Part shown: in pieces, positions 44,372 to 56,679 of the stretch
Layout of the letters: the number at the start of each line of letters is the position of its first letter
Position numbering within the stretch: the stretch's first letter is position 1
Assembly (NCBI GenBank): GCA_020744425.1
Contig: JAGMUV010000005.1
Span: forward strand, 1,426,001-1,490,000
Reading direction: 5' to 3'
DNA from: Dactylonectria macrodidyma
Taxonomy: Eukaryota; Ascomycota; Sordariomycetes; Hypocreales; Nectriaceae
DNA length: 64,000 bases
The notes under the pieces: generated by a model
What the model saw: only the letters and a program-made list of their open reading frames with translations
Databases searched by the model: none
Told to the model about the DNA's origin: nothing
Translations under genes and position numbers: made by a program

Positions 44372-45952
44372 TGTCGCGAGGGGTTGCGGCTGAAGACGAG
44401 TAGGGACGGGAGATAGAAGATTGGAGTTCGATGACAAACGTGACGTGGAGCGAGGGTTGGTCGGATATCGCGGGGTTTCGGGTCGAGATACTCCCTTGTT
44501 GGAGGGTTGACGGGGAGAGTCGCTTCAATGCTTGCAAGGCGTCACACTTGGACGGTTGGTTGGTGGTGGACCCGGAGGCGTTCCGTGTCTACCTCAAGGG
44601 AGCGCGGATGATGGCAACGGAAGAGTCTCCGAGCCAGGGCACGCGACGGAGCGACGCAACGTCGAACGTCGCTGAGAGAAACGTCACGCGAGGCAACGAC
44701 GACGATGGCGATGGCGACGGCGAGGCGACGGCGATGGAGAGAAAGATGATGAGGATGAAGAAGAGAGAAAAGAGCGAATGGCAAGACTGTGGAGCGGAGG
44801 AGTCGGACGCAGAGAAAGATCGATGGCAGATGGCAGATGGCAGATGGCCGGACCGCGGATTGCGGATTTGGCTGGATTTTGCGAGCAGATTGGGGAAAGA
44901 GCGACCTCGGGGGGGGCGATAGGCTCTTGCCTTGGTTGGGTGAGAAGATCCACGCGACGGCTGGGGAGGAGGCCGGGGATGCGCCGGGACTGGTTGCAGG
45001 GCGATAAAAAGTGGGGAGGCAAACACCGAGAGACGCTGAGAAATCCGGGGTCTCAACGCCGAGGCTCCTCCAGGAGGCAAGTCTCAGCGGGCGAGATTCC
45101 AGTGAAAAGAAGCATGCGCGCTTGGACTTGGACTTGGACCGGGGCTGAGACCGAACAAACCTCGGCACTCCGCATCCACCGCGGATATCCTTAACATGAC
45201 AATTACGGCATGTTACGATGCGAGATGCGAGATGCAAGATGTGGCGTAATCAAAACAGCATGTTCATCTTCCTACCTAGGTATTTATCCACTACTTCAAC
45301 CAACTTGATTTTATTACTCCAGTAAAGACACTGTTGCTGGCTGTTGCGGTGCCTGCCTCCGAACCCAACATAAAGTCATCATCACTCCCGCGACTCATTC
45401 CCGGTGACAACTGCGCACCTACATACAGTAGCGCGATGCAACACTCCACCCCAGGCTGACGAGCAGGACACATGGAAACCTGGACGCGAGAACAGTATTC
45501 ACATCATCCATGATCAAAGCGAAAACTTCCCAAGTACGTACCAAGTCCCACCCGGCAACGTTCCCGGTACTGCGGTACCCGCCTTGGGCCCGTTCCGGCC
45601 CTCATCTGCTCTGCCATGTGAAGACAATGGCGCGTGGCGAAGGTTACCCTATACCACTGCCGCGACGTCATCAAGAAACATCATAGATGACTTCGAGCTG
45701 GCAACCCTTAACCTCGTCAAATACAATATATCGGCTCAGACATGCTGTGCTCTAGAAGCGAGTATTCCTCTGGTATTTTGTCATTTTGTAGTTATTTGTG
45801 TCCGAGTCCTGGAAACGTAGTCGCGAACACATGGCCTCTTGCAAGCCCAATCTTTTGTGTCTCTTTATGAAGCTTTGTCAGAGCGATCGACGTTCTGCAA
45901 TGTATCGGTTAGCTTCAAACCAATGACTAAACTTCAACAACGCGATGCCCTC
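44372..45952. promoter_or_regulatory. divergent region PEX13 / LigD-type gene
   Basis: A 1.6-kb spacer, GC-rich on the PEX13 side, where several overlapping long frames on both strands (for example 44542-45237 -) reflect base composition, not genes. It contains a short GATGGCA tandem run near 44820-44850 and TACCTAGGTA at 45273-45282. No supported gene. Confidence 0.5.
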
Positions 45953-47412
45953 ATGTCGGTGAAACGCCCACCAAGCCCGGCTCTTATTCCGAACCCCTTC
46001 ATCAAGAAACGGAACTTAGAATGGACCATCACGCCTCCACATGCCGAGCTACCAACTGTCCCATCGCCCCCAATCAATCCATCAGCATCAGCATCAGCAT
46101 CATCGACCAACAGGAGCCCTCCCACAACCGCCGCCATCGAGTCTGGTTCTGCTGAAATCGACAATCACCTCGCCCACTTCACCACGCACCTCGCATCACA
46201 CATCCTCCCTTCTTCACTGCCCCCCGCTCTCTCCATCTCCTCCTACGCGTCTCTATATACAGCTGCCGCTGGGAACGCTCATGGCGCCCACTTCGTCATT
46301 CATCAACATGACCACCCCATTGCCGGTACTCATTATGATCTCCGCCTCCAGATCAACGAGACGAGCAGTGCGAGCTGGGCCATCATGTATGGGCTCCCCG
46401 GAGACCCCAACAGTATTCGTTTAAATCGTAATGCGACCGAGACTCGAGTCCACTGTCTCTGGGTATGAGCGCCTTCTCTCTCATCGTCTCATCTACACAC
46501 CGCTTCATGTATCTGACCGATATATTACAGAACCACCTCATCGAGACAGCTTCCTCCGCCACAGGCTCTCTCCTCATCTGGGACGCAGGAACATACACCA
46601 TCCTTCCTCGGAAGAGCAAGCACGCTCCCTCTTCTGACCCTTCGTCCCCAGCAACCTCTCCACACTCATCACCAGAACGTCGCCCTGCCGCTGCTCCTCT
46701 CTCATCAACACAGCAGGATCTTCTCCACGCTGCCTTTCAGAACCGCAAAATTCGCATCCGGCTCCACGGCTCTCGCCTCCCGGACCCCTATGTGCTCAAC
46801 CTGCGCCTCACCAAGTTCGAAGACGCCGCGGGTAGGGCAAAGGGCGTCGGAACTCCCAGGACTCGACGACGTCGCGCTCGAAAGAGTGAACCTCAGTCGC
46901 AACCGGAGACCAGCGATGACGAAGGTGACGATGAAGCAGTCGGGGACAATGCCGAAGATGTCCCCTCAGGTACGGACGCCCCTGCGCATGGCGAGGATCT
47001 ATCTGCCATGGAACGTGAGATTCGTGAACTTGAAGACGAGCACGTCCGGCGCACAAATGCCTACCCAGGAGCTGAAAACACCATTGGCAGTGTTCATCAG
47101 CGACGGTGGTACCTATCTCTCGACCGGCGGGCTTGTGGATTCGTTCAAAGCCGGAAAAAGGGCTGCTCACGTTGGAAGCTTGACCAAGGCCCAGGTAGTG
47201 ACAGCCACAATGGGGATATGCCCACTTCGAGCACGAGGAACTGCACCGATCACACCGATGTCGACCGAGGCCGTCTACAATTCCCCTTCTATGTCCGTGG
47301 TACGGACCACGAACGCAGCGCGGTGACGGGACGGCGTGGTGTCGACATCTTCGAAAACGAGGGTGTCAAGAACTTTACACCTCGAAAGGGGTGGACGCCG
47401 GTGTTGGAATGA
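45953..47412 (+). CDS. stand-alone LigD-type 3'-phosphoesterase domain protein
   Basis: Exons are 45953-46462 and 46531-47412 (463 aa). The bacterial LigD phosphoesterase domain trims 3'-phosphate and 3'-ribonucleotide ends during non-homologous end joining. The metal-binding core is visible as HFVIHQHDHP and GTHYDLRLQ (His/Asp near residues 117-132). It continues through SWAIMYGLPG, RVHCLWNHLIE and SLLIWDAGTYTILPR. The second half adds a basic RRRRARK patch, an acidic region and a conserved end (NTIGSVHQRRWYLSLDR and GRRGVDIFENEGVKNFTPRK). No ligase or primase domain is attached. The start at 45953 (MSVKRPPSPALIPNPF) was preferred; in-frame ATGs also exist at 45923 and upstream codons remain open. 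An (AGCATC)n run codes for a Ser/Ala repeat. Function in fungal DNA end repair is inferred from the domain. Confidence 0.87.
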
Positions 47413-47796
47413 AGTGCCTATCTCGATCACGATGTCCCGAGAAACCATGAGAAATAATGACCCTAGCGAAGTAAAAACTTTGTTGTAAAACATTATCTGA
47501 ATGTCCTAACGATGACTAGCGACCCTAAAGATACCTTCCATTCCAGACCCTAGGCTATGACCTTCCTCTGTATGGCTATGAGACCCTACCTACGGGCACA
47601 GAAGCCAACCGTTCTTCAAGAGCAAATCAACTGTCCTGTGTGATAAAAAACGCCGTGCATGCCAAATACCTTGTAGCTCCCCCCTGTAATTGTACCGACT
47701 AACCTGGCCTCAGCCTCAGCCTCAGATCCCTTTTAATGTCATATACATTATCTTGACAGTGACAACTTGCCGTTGCCATCGTGTTTCTCAAGCACT
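47413..47796. terminator. convergent 3' flanks LigD-type / CAC2
   Basis: A 384-bp gap between facing stop codons containing both gene ends. No gene or exact poly(A) signal was assigned. Confidence 0.4.
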
Positions 47797-50114
47797 TTAA
47801 GGCCTGGAATCAAGAAGTGTTGGTGCAATGCGCCTCTTCTTTGGCTCTTTCACATCTTCTTTCTCACTTTCACTTGCATCTCTTTTGGTTCCTGCAACAC
47901 TGCCAGTGGTGCTTCTAGGCGTCTCAGGAGGCGTCGTCAATGGCATTCCAGTCACCTTGCCAGAATTGGCGGCTGCAATGCCGGGGACGCTTCCAGATAT
48001 CAAAGGAGGATTACTCATGACACCGGTTGGCACAGAGCTCGATTGAGTTGTAATCGTGGCAATTGAAGATGTCGAGTTGGAGCGTGCGGGCGATGATGGA
48101 CGTTGAGAGCCAAAGGGAGCCGAAGGGGGCGATGGAGCCGTAAAAGAGCTCGCTGAATTGCGATGTTGGTGATGTGAGCCATTGGGAAATGGTGAGGGAG
48201 GCGCGAAACTGGTCGTCGGAGTTGGCACTGGAGTGTTTTGTGATGACAATGTAGTCGCCGCCCCGGCCTGTGTCTTTGGCCGGGGAATTTCGCCTTTGTA
48301 AACCTCACCCAGTTCGCCGGGCGAGAAGGAAAGAGTCGAGCAGAATCCATCCGACGACGAAATCATCAGGGTCAGACCATCACTCGACCTGGAATAGATT
48401 AGCAATTATTTGGGTAAGGGGGCTGTAGTAGAACGTACCAAGCTAGATCGGTGAATGTCGCACAGTGGAGGTTGCTAACGACACATATGGGAGTCTTCTG
48501 CTGGGTATCGTAGAGAAGAACAGAATCCTGAGTTGCAACAGCGTATACCATTCGGTATGGCAACGAGAATGCTGGCTTTGGCCCAGGGGTGGAGGCATTC
48601 GTCTCTGCATTCGTACTTTTGGATGAGACCGTAGCAGATTCTGCCGAATTAGACGGAATTATGGGTGGAGGGGGCGGTTCCATGACCGTGGAAACTGGAG
48701 AGGGCTTCGAGAGAGGTTCCGGGAGGGCTGGGATGGGTTCCTCAGCTGAGGAGGTGTCGATGGTAATATTTCGAGTCGTAGGCGGCGACTGACGCAACGT
48801 GTAGTAGATGGGCGAGCACTTGACCACCACGGATGGTTTCTTGTGGCCGGGCAAATGGGCAATCGGGGGCTTGTTTATACCGCCGCGGGTATATATATAA
48901 ACGGTATTAATGATCTCGTAGCTGGGCTTTGCATCTCGTTCAACTTGATGTTGGTTTTGATATTGCCCAGAGGGTGTCAGAAGCAGGCAGCCATCTGGGG
49001 TGAAGGTGAGTCGCCGGAAGAAAGAAGTCAGCGTCTCATTAGCGTAGAGATTGGCGTTCCTCATGCCCAGCCCGGTGCTGATGACGGGTGGTTTTGGTGA
49101 AGGCTCCATGGACATGACGGCTGGCAACGGCATAGACGGCGCCGGAGAGACCGATCGGCGAGAAGAGAAGGAGGAGCGACGGCTGTGGCTGACAACGCTT
49201 GGAGGATTCATGGGAAGCGGGAATGAGGTTGGTGTCCCGGGTGCGGAAGGCACTGGGGAGCCTGCTGACGTATCTGAGTTGAGGACAGAGAGTTGGGAGC
49301 GATGGCCGAAATCTGGAGGAGCAGGGCTGTTGGAAGAGATGCGTCGTGGAGGAAGATCGGCTTTGATGTGGCTGGCGAGTCGAGGAGGCTTGTCATCTTG
49401 GCTGAGTGTATATTGGCCGTCCTTGTTCTTTAGGGAATAGACGTGAACCGATCGATCCGACGATTGCGTGGCGATGTATTCGTTCAAAGGATCCCAGGTA
49501 ACGCCCTGAACGTAGTGACAATGCTCGGCGATTTGACGAACTAGAGTTCCTGTTTCAAGGTTAGCGAATGTTGCGCATGGAGGGTCGATTTGCGGACCTG
49601 TGTGGGCGTTGTAGATGCGAGCAATGTTGTCCATGCTACCGATGATGAAGTATGCCCCGTCGGGAGACCATGCCAAATCATAGATTTCTGCGCCGCTAGA
49701 CCGACACATGTGCTTGGCCCTCCATGACTCTTTGTCTTCTGGGCCTTCAGAACCGAAGTTGGATTGGGGGGTCTCGCTGGGAACCCAGAGGATGACGTTG
49801 CCGTCGTCACCGGCGGAGGCGAGGAGTTCACCTGATAAAGAACATTATTAGATGTGACAGCAGAAGAGGTGATGTTGGGGAGGGAACTGACCTTTGGGAG
49901 CCCAACGGACTACATTGACGGCCTGGTTGTGCTTGGAGAGTGTAGATAGGTACTCAACCTTGCGCTCCTCGCCATCGGATTGAACCTTCCAGATCCTGAC
50001 GTGGTTGTCACCACCTGCGGTTGCTAGGCGTCCCTTACCACCCGGCTCGAAGTGAGCTGAGTAGACGGGGGCATTTTGGTCATGCCAATTGATGATGAGA
50101 GGCGTGGCTTTCAT
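47797..50114 (-). CDS. CAC2: chromatin assembly factor 1 subunit B (p60)
   Basis: Exons are 50114-49892, 49831-48439 and 48388-47797 (735 aa). CAF-1 loads newly made H3-H4 onto replicated or repaired DNA. WD40 repeats begin at the very N-terminus (MKATPLIINWHDQNAPVYSA, GRLATAGGDNHVRIWKV, GELLASAGDDGNVILW, IYDLAWSPDGAYFIIGSMDN, GVTWDPLNEYIATQSSDRSV). A Ser/Pro-rich insertion follows, then further blades (FRRLTFTPDGCLLLTPSGQY, MVYAVATQDSVLLYDTQ, FTDLAWSSDGLTLMISSSDG). A long Ser/Thr/Pro tail ends in a basic patch (KEPKKRRIAP). The FTPDGCLLLTPSG and SSDGFCS blocks are characteristic of the Cac2/p60 family. The last two exon joints fall inside WD repeats. Confidence 0.95.
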
Positions 50115-50716
50115 CGCAGCGACGATGTAGAGACACTAGGGTGGTCGATAACGGAGCATGTGGAGGCGCCTGGTGAGGCGGCGGACGGAGAGTGTCGACG
50201 CGGCAGTGGACGAGTTCCGCAGTTGCTGGACTCGAGGCTGAGGCCGGGTCGAGGATGATGTCGAGATCGAGATCGAGGACGAAGTCGAGAAGTCGTTTGT
50301 AATAAAAAAGAAAAGAAAAAGAAAAAAGGTCGTTGGATCACGGACAGGAGGGGGTGACTCGGGAGGAAGGGAACCGGGGAGTTGGATGTTGCGTACCAAC
50401 TAATTAGGTCGCAAGGAGAAAGTTAAGTGGTGAATGGTGAGTGGGTGAGTCTGGGAGTGCAGAGTGGAGAGCTGGAGCTGGTGTGGACCTCAGGCTCAGA
50501 GTCCAGCACTCGAGCTGCAGGCGAGTCGGGCCCTGGTAATAGTGGACAGAGGCGGAATGCGGACGGGGATCCTAGTGGGCTTAGTGGGCAATCGGGCCAG
50601 GAGAAGTGAGTTGGTGGACGGGGCGGGCGGAATAATGGTCGAATGTTGGATGGTGAGAGGAAGAAGAGGAGGAGGACGAAGGAATATGCGGAGTGAGAGA
50701 TAGGGAGATGCAGAGT

Positions 50717-50739
50717 AAGAGAGAGAGAGAGAGAGAGAG
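50717..50739. repeat. (GA)n microsatellite
   Basis: About eleven GA units in tandem followed by GGGGAG, upstream of CAC2. Confidence 0.85.
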
Positions 50740-53375
50740 GGGAGAAAGGAGAAAATGAGGAGGTGAGGTTTATTATTTTGGCGGGCTCTCAGGCGCCGTA
50801 ACTTGCACCAACAGGAGTAAGGCGTAGGCGTCTTCTCGGGCGGGAGTCCGGGAGCAGAGGTCGTATCACGGCGCAATAAGTCTGGGCTTCCGCTGCACAA
50901 TGCCTGAACAGAGGGGGAGCAAGCCCTGTTGGAACAGGCGCCTCAGGCTAGTGGTCTTGGAGTCTTGGATCTTGGACTCTTGGTACATAGCCGATCGCCT
51001 TTCCCTGCATTAGAATAGTGGTCGGGCGCAAGGGATTCCCCTCAAAAGGTGGTGGAGCAGCTCCAGGCCGGCTGCAGCAAAATGACACTGAATGCAAGCC
51101 TCTCTCACACACCTGCAGCCATGGGGTTGCGACATCACCTGGCTGGCCTGGAGCAAGTAGCGAGTTGACGAGTAGCAGCTCTAAGCATCTCGTCACATTC
51201 AGAGATACCGTAGGTGCACAAGGTACGAAGTACATACGTGCCTAGGTAGCACGTACGCCTACATAGGTAGGTAGGTAGTTGGGTTAATAATCAATGCGCT
51301 GGTCACTGGTCACTGGGCGCTGCCCACTGTGAGGTTGCCCTGCAAGATGCCCTGCCCAGCTGGATGGCTGAACGCATTGGGCTACGGGAAACTGCGTCGT
51401 CTCCGTCTCTGGCAACAGGGTCTGACATGGAGCCCCAGCAACCTAGCGACGCCTTCCTTACTACGTACAATGCACCACCCGCACCACCTGCACCACCAAG
51501 ACACTGCTAACCCACCTGCCAACCAACGAGGAATGAATACAGGGCATCAAGCTCCCTGACGGATGCGAGGTTGAGACGGCCCGGCAGCACACCCAGTTGG
51601 GAAGTATCGAGATGGAGGGTTTGGAGCTTGGAGTTCAGCCCGAGATATGTTTCAACAAAGACAGATGGCATCTGGTTAGGCCGACATGATCTGATCTCAG
51701 GACGGCAAAGAAAAAGAAACATGAAAGAGAAAACAAAGCAAGTACAAAAAAGAAAGAAAGAAACCATACACCGAGAAACACGTTCCAGCTCTGCGTCCTC
51801 GGGACCAGGATGAGCGTGTGAGCAATTGAAACATGAGATACGGACGGGAAATTCGCTTGGATGGAGGTGCCCGGAGCGAGAAGCTCTCCTTTCCGGTTGG
51901 CTGGAAGTCCACACCATGTTGAATACTGATCGCTGTCGATCTCCCTAAGCTGCCTAGAAACAACTGCACTTGTAATTGGATTGCTCATTATCGGGGTCGC
52001 ACAGAACCTTGGGCTGCGCATGTCTTCTCACACACACTCGCACACACTCAGACACATAAGTTCGATGGACAGACGCTACCAGCCGGCCTCGTCTGGTGCC
52101 TCGCGTCATAGTTGGCGAACGATTTAGCTGGCGTTTACACTACGTAGTAGGCAAGGGACGTGTCAGTCCGTCATGTCAGTGTTAGGCTCGGCGTCAGCGT
52201 CGGCCACCAATCGCGTTGGCCGTCATTCTCATCTGTGACACAGCATGGCAGGCGGCCTGAACCTAAGTGCAATAGTTAAATCATAACCAAGCACACGACT
52301 CACCTTGCTCACTTGACTCCGGAGGACCCATGCGCAAGGGCGAGGAATGGATCCATATTGGGGGCGATGCACTGCATGCATCAACCGTGTGTCATGTCCT
52401 GTGTCTATCCCTAATTCCTAACTGGTCCCCCGTCTTGCGGACTGTGGTCACCATCTTGTTGATAATGCTTCGTATGTAAACCGGAAGCACGACCGTGGGC
52501 GTGAAAGCACCCACATGATTGGCTCATTTTTCATGTATTAATTCCGCCCTGCTTGGTGGTGGCTGGCTGGCCACCATCCCGCACAACTCGGTGTGCAGCT
52601 GGCTCTGCCTCTGCATGCATGGCACATAATCATCTCGAAACATGCAGAAACAGCGGGAAAAGCAACAGAGTTGCAACGAGCGGTGTAGACTCATGGCTCA
52701 CGGAATGGACTTGTCGCCAGTTTTCTGCCCTGTTTTGCGAGCCGGATGCTGTGCATAGTACGAATACAAAATGCCGGTATTAGAACCGCCTGCTCCGGCA
52801 CGCAAATGCACGCCCACATCTGCAGGGGACGAGACCCCAGAGCCCTGCTCCAAGCGGAATTTTAGATAGATATTCCCCGAGGAAGGGTCGTGTGTGCAAG
52901 AGATCATACAGATGCCCAACTTGGCCGCTTCCATTCCGACCTAGGTACGTAGCTACTCTGCAGATCTTGGGATAGATATTCGTACGCAACATCCCCCCCC
53001 TCAAGATCGGCAACGTTGCAACTGTCCGAGGTTTTGTTTTTGTTACCCCCTTAACATACTCCCAAATATACGATTTTGATTAGACTCGCATGGGTCTCAG
53101 TCGTCGATTTGACTGGGCTTGTTCGCTTGCTCGCAACGCGGTTTGTGCTGCGACAAGGTGTGGGGCGACTGAGTTCATACAGTGGCTCTGCCCTGCTACC
53201 GGAGTCGTCGCCTATTGTTATTATACTGAGACCTCCATCCTCAAACCTTAAGAAATGAAACCACTTCCTAGACGCATCCGGAACCCCTGTATAGGGCCGG
53301 TCTCTCCTTCGGCATTTGGCGAACCCACCAATGCAATTATGCCATACCAATCATGCGACATGCTAATTCCCATTG

Positions 53376-53639
53376 ATGATGGATCTGTGTAAATTCTCGT
53401 CAACGGTATTCCTCATCTCATGTGTCTACTGTAGCAACCCGCCGAGAGTTGTACAAGGTTTCGTATTCTGGGAGGACACATATCGACCAGAAGAGATAAT
53501 ACTTATACGTGGTAAATGTCAGGGGCCTATCATTGCTCAAATCAATGGACATAGCCGCAATCAAATCTCATGCATCGTCTTTGAACTAGCCTGGCATGAC
53601 TCAAGAAGGTTGTTATCGGCGACGCTTGCCGGACTGTGA
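53376..53639 (+). CDS. doubtful small ORF, signal-peptide-like start
   Basis: An 87-codon frame opening MMDLCKFSSTVFLISCVYC, which resembles a secretion signal, followed by a charged and mixed sequence with two further cysteines (RGKCQG and ISCIVF). No family was recognised and no promoter or intron evidence exists. It could be a small secreted protein or a chance frame in the desert. Confidence 0.2.
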   Translation: MMDLCKFSSTVFLISCVYCSNPPRVVQGFVFWEDTYRPEEIILIRGKCQGPIIAQINGHSRNQISCIVFELAWHDSRRLLSATLAGL

Positions 53640-54619
53640 CTCGCTCGTCAACTTCTGGTGCTGGTACCTAGCACCCCACGCTGAAGTCACTGGTTAACCT
53701 TGCAATCCTTTGATCAAAGCCGGTGCGATTCAAGCTAACGCATTTCCAGAGCATAGCTAGGTAGTTCAAAATAGAAAGGACTTCAAAATCGGTATCATTT
53801 ATAGTGTGAGTGTTATTTGGATGTGACTACTACTTAGGTATCTTGTCTAACACCTCCCAAGATGTTCAGTTCCATTCCACCCTCAACAAGGACACACCCC
53901 AACGCTGTCATGATTGATTAGTATTATGACGTTTCGAGTATAGTGGATAGAAAATTTCATTTGCATTAGGGCATGGATCTTTCGCAGATGCTGTCAGCGT
54001 ACTCTGTACTTTGGCGGTGAGATGCTGCCTAGATTGACTTAGAGCTGGGTAGTCGAAAGGTCTTGTACGAGAGTGGCAAATCTCATTGCCTCTCAAAACT
54101 CTCCAGACAGTTGAAACCGCTCAAAGAGATCGCAAAATATTGGACACATTTAACTGCACACTGACAAGGGTTTCGAGGCATCGTTGACATGGAAGGCTAC
54201 GCGGCTGGGGTTTCTTGTGTTAAGGTTATCACATAAACTCACTTGGTGAGGCTGAGGATTTATTTCCAGGCAATGGAGTTCCTGTTTAGTTATGACCATT
54301 ACCGAGGTGTATATCATTTCCCAACCACCCATCGTTTCCCCTGTTTCCGGAGGATTCCTCGACCAATTAGTTAAAACACACTCTGAGAGGATCTGAACAA
54401 AAAGGAAGCAGTCAGCTCTGGCGAGATAAATTACTGAGCACACAATGCTCCCCTAAACAGTGAGACATGTTATCACTTCGAAGATGAGATTGTGATTGGA
54501 TAAGTGATGCACTGAGGCTGCCAATCTTCTCATCCTAGTTTTTGATGGAGTTGTTGTAACCAAGCTCAAGGCAGTGGCGTGGAATTTTGAATCGGGATAT
54601 CTACTCACCCTTTTCTTAA

Positions 54620-54838
54620 TTAAAACGAGGTATCGACTGGTTTGATTGTTGCTGGTAGTATATATCTGCCCAGAACATTAACACACAATTTTAAAGTCTC
54701 TAGATTTTGCCTGTATTGATCTGCTGGATTGGTGTGGACATTCTTGAGCACGAGAATAAGTAAGTGATCAAAGCCTCTCATGGTCGAAACTGAAAGATAT
54801 GAAGTCTTTTCATAATCAGCTAAGCCTTCAGTGATCAT
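54620..54838 (-). CDS. doubtful small ORF
   Basis: A 72-codon frame starting at a true ATG (MITEGLADYEKTSYLSVSTM) with amino-acid composition like a globular protein (STMRGFDHLLILVLKNV, then NLETLKLCVNVL). No family was recognised. Together with the neighbouring minus-strand frame at 55511-55732 it may be a remnant of a decayed gene in the A/T-richer part of the desert. Confidence 0.2.
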   Translation of the reverse strand: MITEGLADYEKTSYLSVSTMRGFDHLLILVLKNVHTNPADQYRQNLETLKLCVNVLGRYILPATIKPVDTSF

Positions 54839-56378
54839 GTTCTAATCCCCCATTCACACCGAAACGAATCGATAAGCTCTCATAGTGAGCTCACATAAGA
54901 CATGGTGCTACACTGGCGTCTGTGCCGAAGACAGTGGTACTTGGAAACCAGACTGTGAATCAAGCTTAAAAGTCTCAATTACGGATTTATGGGGCTTATC
55001 CTAACTCTGTCATCAGCGTTCAAAACCAAGTTTGAACAAAGCGCGATGTCGTGGCACGTGTGCTTGCAAACGCGACTTTTGGAGTACCGATGTCTTCAGC
55101 CATCCTGTCGTCGCGAATTGTGTGCGACGTGGCAGAGAGAGGGAGCGTTCATTAGCTGGACGATAACTGCTGACTGGCGATTTCTCATTTTGAGCTACTT
55201 CCTGGGGCTTGGCATGGAGGTAAAGACATGTGCACATTTCTTTTTGTTTCCCGAGCAGAATATTGTCTGAGTTCTGGCACTGGGCTGACTGTTGAGTTAA
55301 GTTGCGGAGTCAACGTCGATTGTGCAATTGCAATTTTCGGGGAAACAAGACACAGAACGACTGCTGCTACTCTTGCACTCTTTTGCAGTTTCCTTGAGTC
55401 ACTTGCGGCTCTACTAATGCAGGCATATTATGTCATATGAATCATTGCCACACTGAATCACACTCGGGCTCATGTTCGGCCGATTCTTATCATGATGTGG
55501 ACTTCGGCAGTTATAGTAATGGTGGCCATGAATCGGTGAAGTGACGAGAATGTTTCTCAACTAGCATGATGCGGATGACGGACATGTACAAGTGTAGTGC
55601 CCTGTAACGTGTGTCATGCCGGAGTACCGAGGTAAGACTTGAAGAAGTGCGAACTAAGTCATCTTGGGGAATGTAAATGTACTTCCTGTAGGCCATGAAG
55701 CGTGCATACGATTGAAGTATGTGCATGGCCATCCCGCTCGGGGAGGGTGTGAGGTCATCGACCGTTAGAGATCTTAATCTTTGTATGCTATGATCAACTG
55801 CGGGCAAGGACGTTGTTATGGTCAATGTCTTTCGGGTTGTCTTGTACCCATTAAGGTTGACAAATTAAGGAACTGCCAGTTTGGTCGATTGGGCGGGTGT
55901 CTATTGCACTGACGGTTGTCACACAATGAATCGTGTTATTCGTTTGACAAAGACCAGTTGACCAACCAACAATTGCTATACGATGGAGAAAGTGAGATAG
56001 GCAAGGCACTGTGTTAGGTAAAGAATCAAAGCGCCTGACTGAGGCTCAACGAGGTTCGCATCTCGCTGCCTTGCACGTGCGTCGGCATGGGGCATGGATA
56101 GCACATGGTCAGGATATGGTCAGGACATGAACAGGGCAGGATTCCTTGCTTGGAAGGTGGGTGAAGTTGCGGGCGAGAGGGGGTTGATTAACAAGCATGG
56201 AGATGCAACTAGCGGGCACATGCGGTGAATGGCTCAACTGATTTTCTCGTCTGAGACGGCTCTTGATGGGTGCTAAGTGAGTCACACACCGTTGAGCTGG
56301 GACGAAGTGTGCATGTATGATTGCGGCAAGAGCCAATCCGAGGCGAGCGTGAAGCGATGGGATCAACAAGGCTGGATT

Positions 56379-56394
56379 GTGTGTGTGTGTGTGT
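56379..56394. repeat. (TG)8 microsatellite
   Basis: Eight TG dinucleotides in tandem in gene desert 3. Confidence 0.85.
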
Positions 56395-56649
56395 GCTCGG
56401 TCCACTCTCTGTTTCTTTGTCCATTCTCTTGTTCTTGTCTTTTTTGACGGACCAACTAGATTAACTGATGAGGGGAGATGCTGGTAGTACCCTGCACCTT
56501 AGGTCATAGCTGGAAGCACTGATAGGGCCCCTCGGACGCCCCTGCCGCCCTCGCCTGGTCCCCCGCCTCCTTCCGAAAACGCAAGGCCGGGACGGGCGCG
56601 CTAAGCAAGTTCCGCTCGGCTCCGCGCTAGGCAGGTACCCTGTCATGAA

Positions 56650-56679
56650 CTTTTGGGGGTCCTTTTGGGGGTCCTTTTG
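56650..56679 (+). repeat. 12-base tandem repeat
   Basis: TTTTGGGGGTCC occurs twice in tandem and is followed by a shortened copy, TTTTGTCC. Confidence 0.8.

Noticed and set aside
44542..45237. 231-codon minus-strand frame upstream of PEX13
   Set aside because: Several overlapping frames on both strands are open here; the sequence is Arg/Ser/Pro-rich low complexity with no domain and sits in the divergent spacer.
51507..52021. Two overlapping minus-strand frames that might be exons of a small gene
   Set aside because: One begins with a true ATG, but no acceptable branch point and acceptor pair joins it to the downstream frame, and part is a pyrimidine tract giving an artificial hydrophobic stretch.
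56001..56074. Possible tRNA gene
   Set aside because: Length and acceptor-like stem fit, but the A-box is not recognisable, the T-arm would need an 8-base loop and no uridine precedes a plausible anticodon; kept only as a structural finding.
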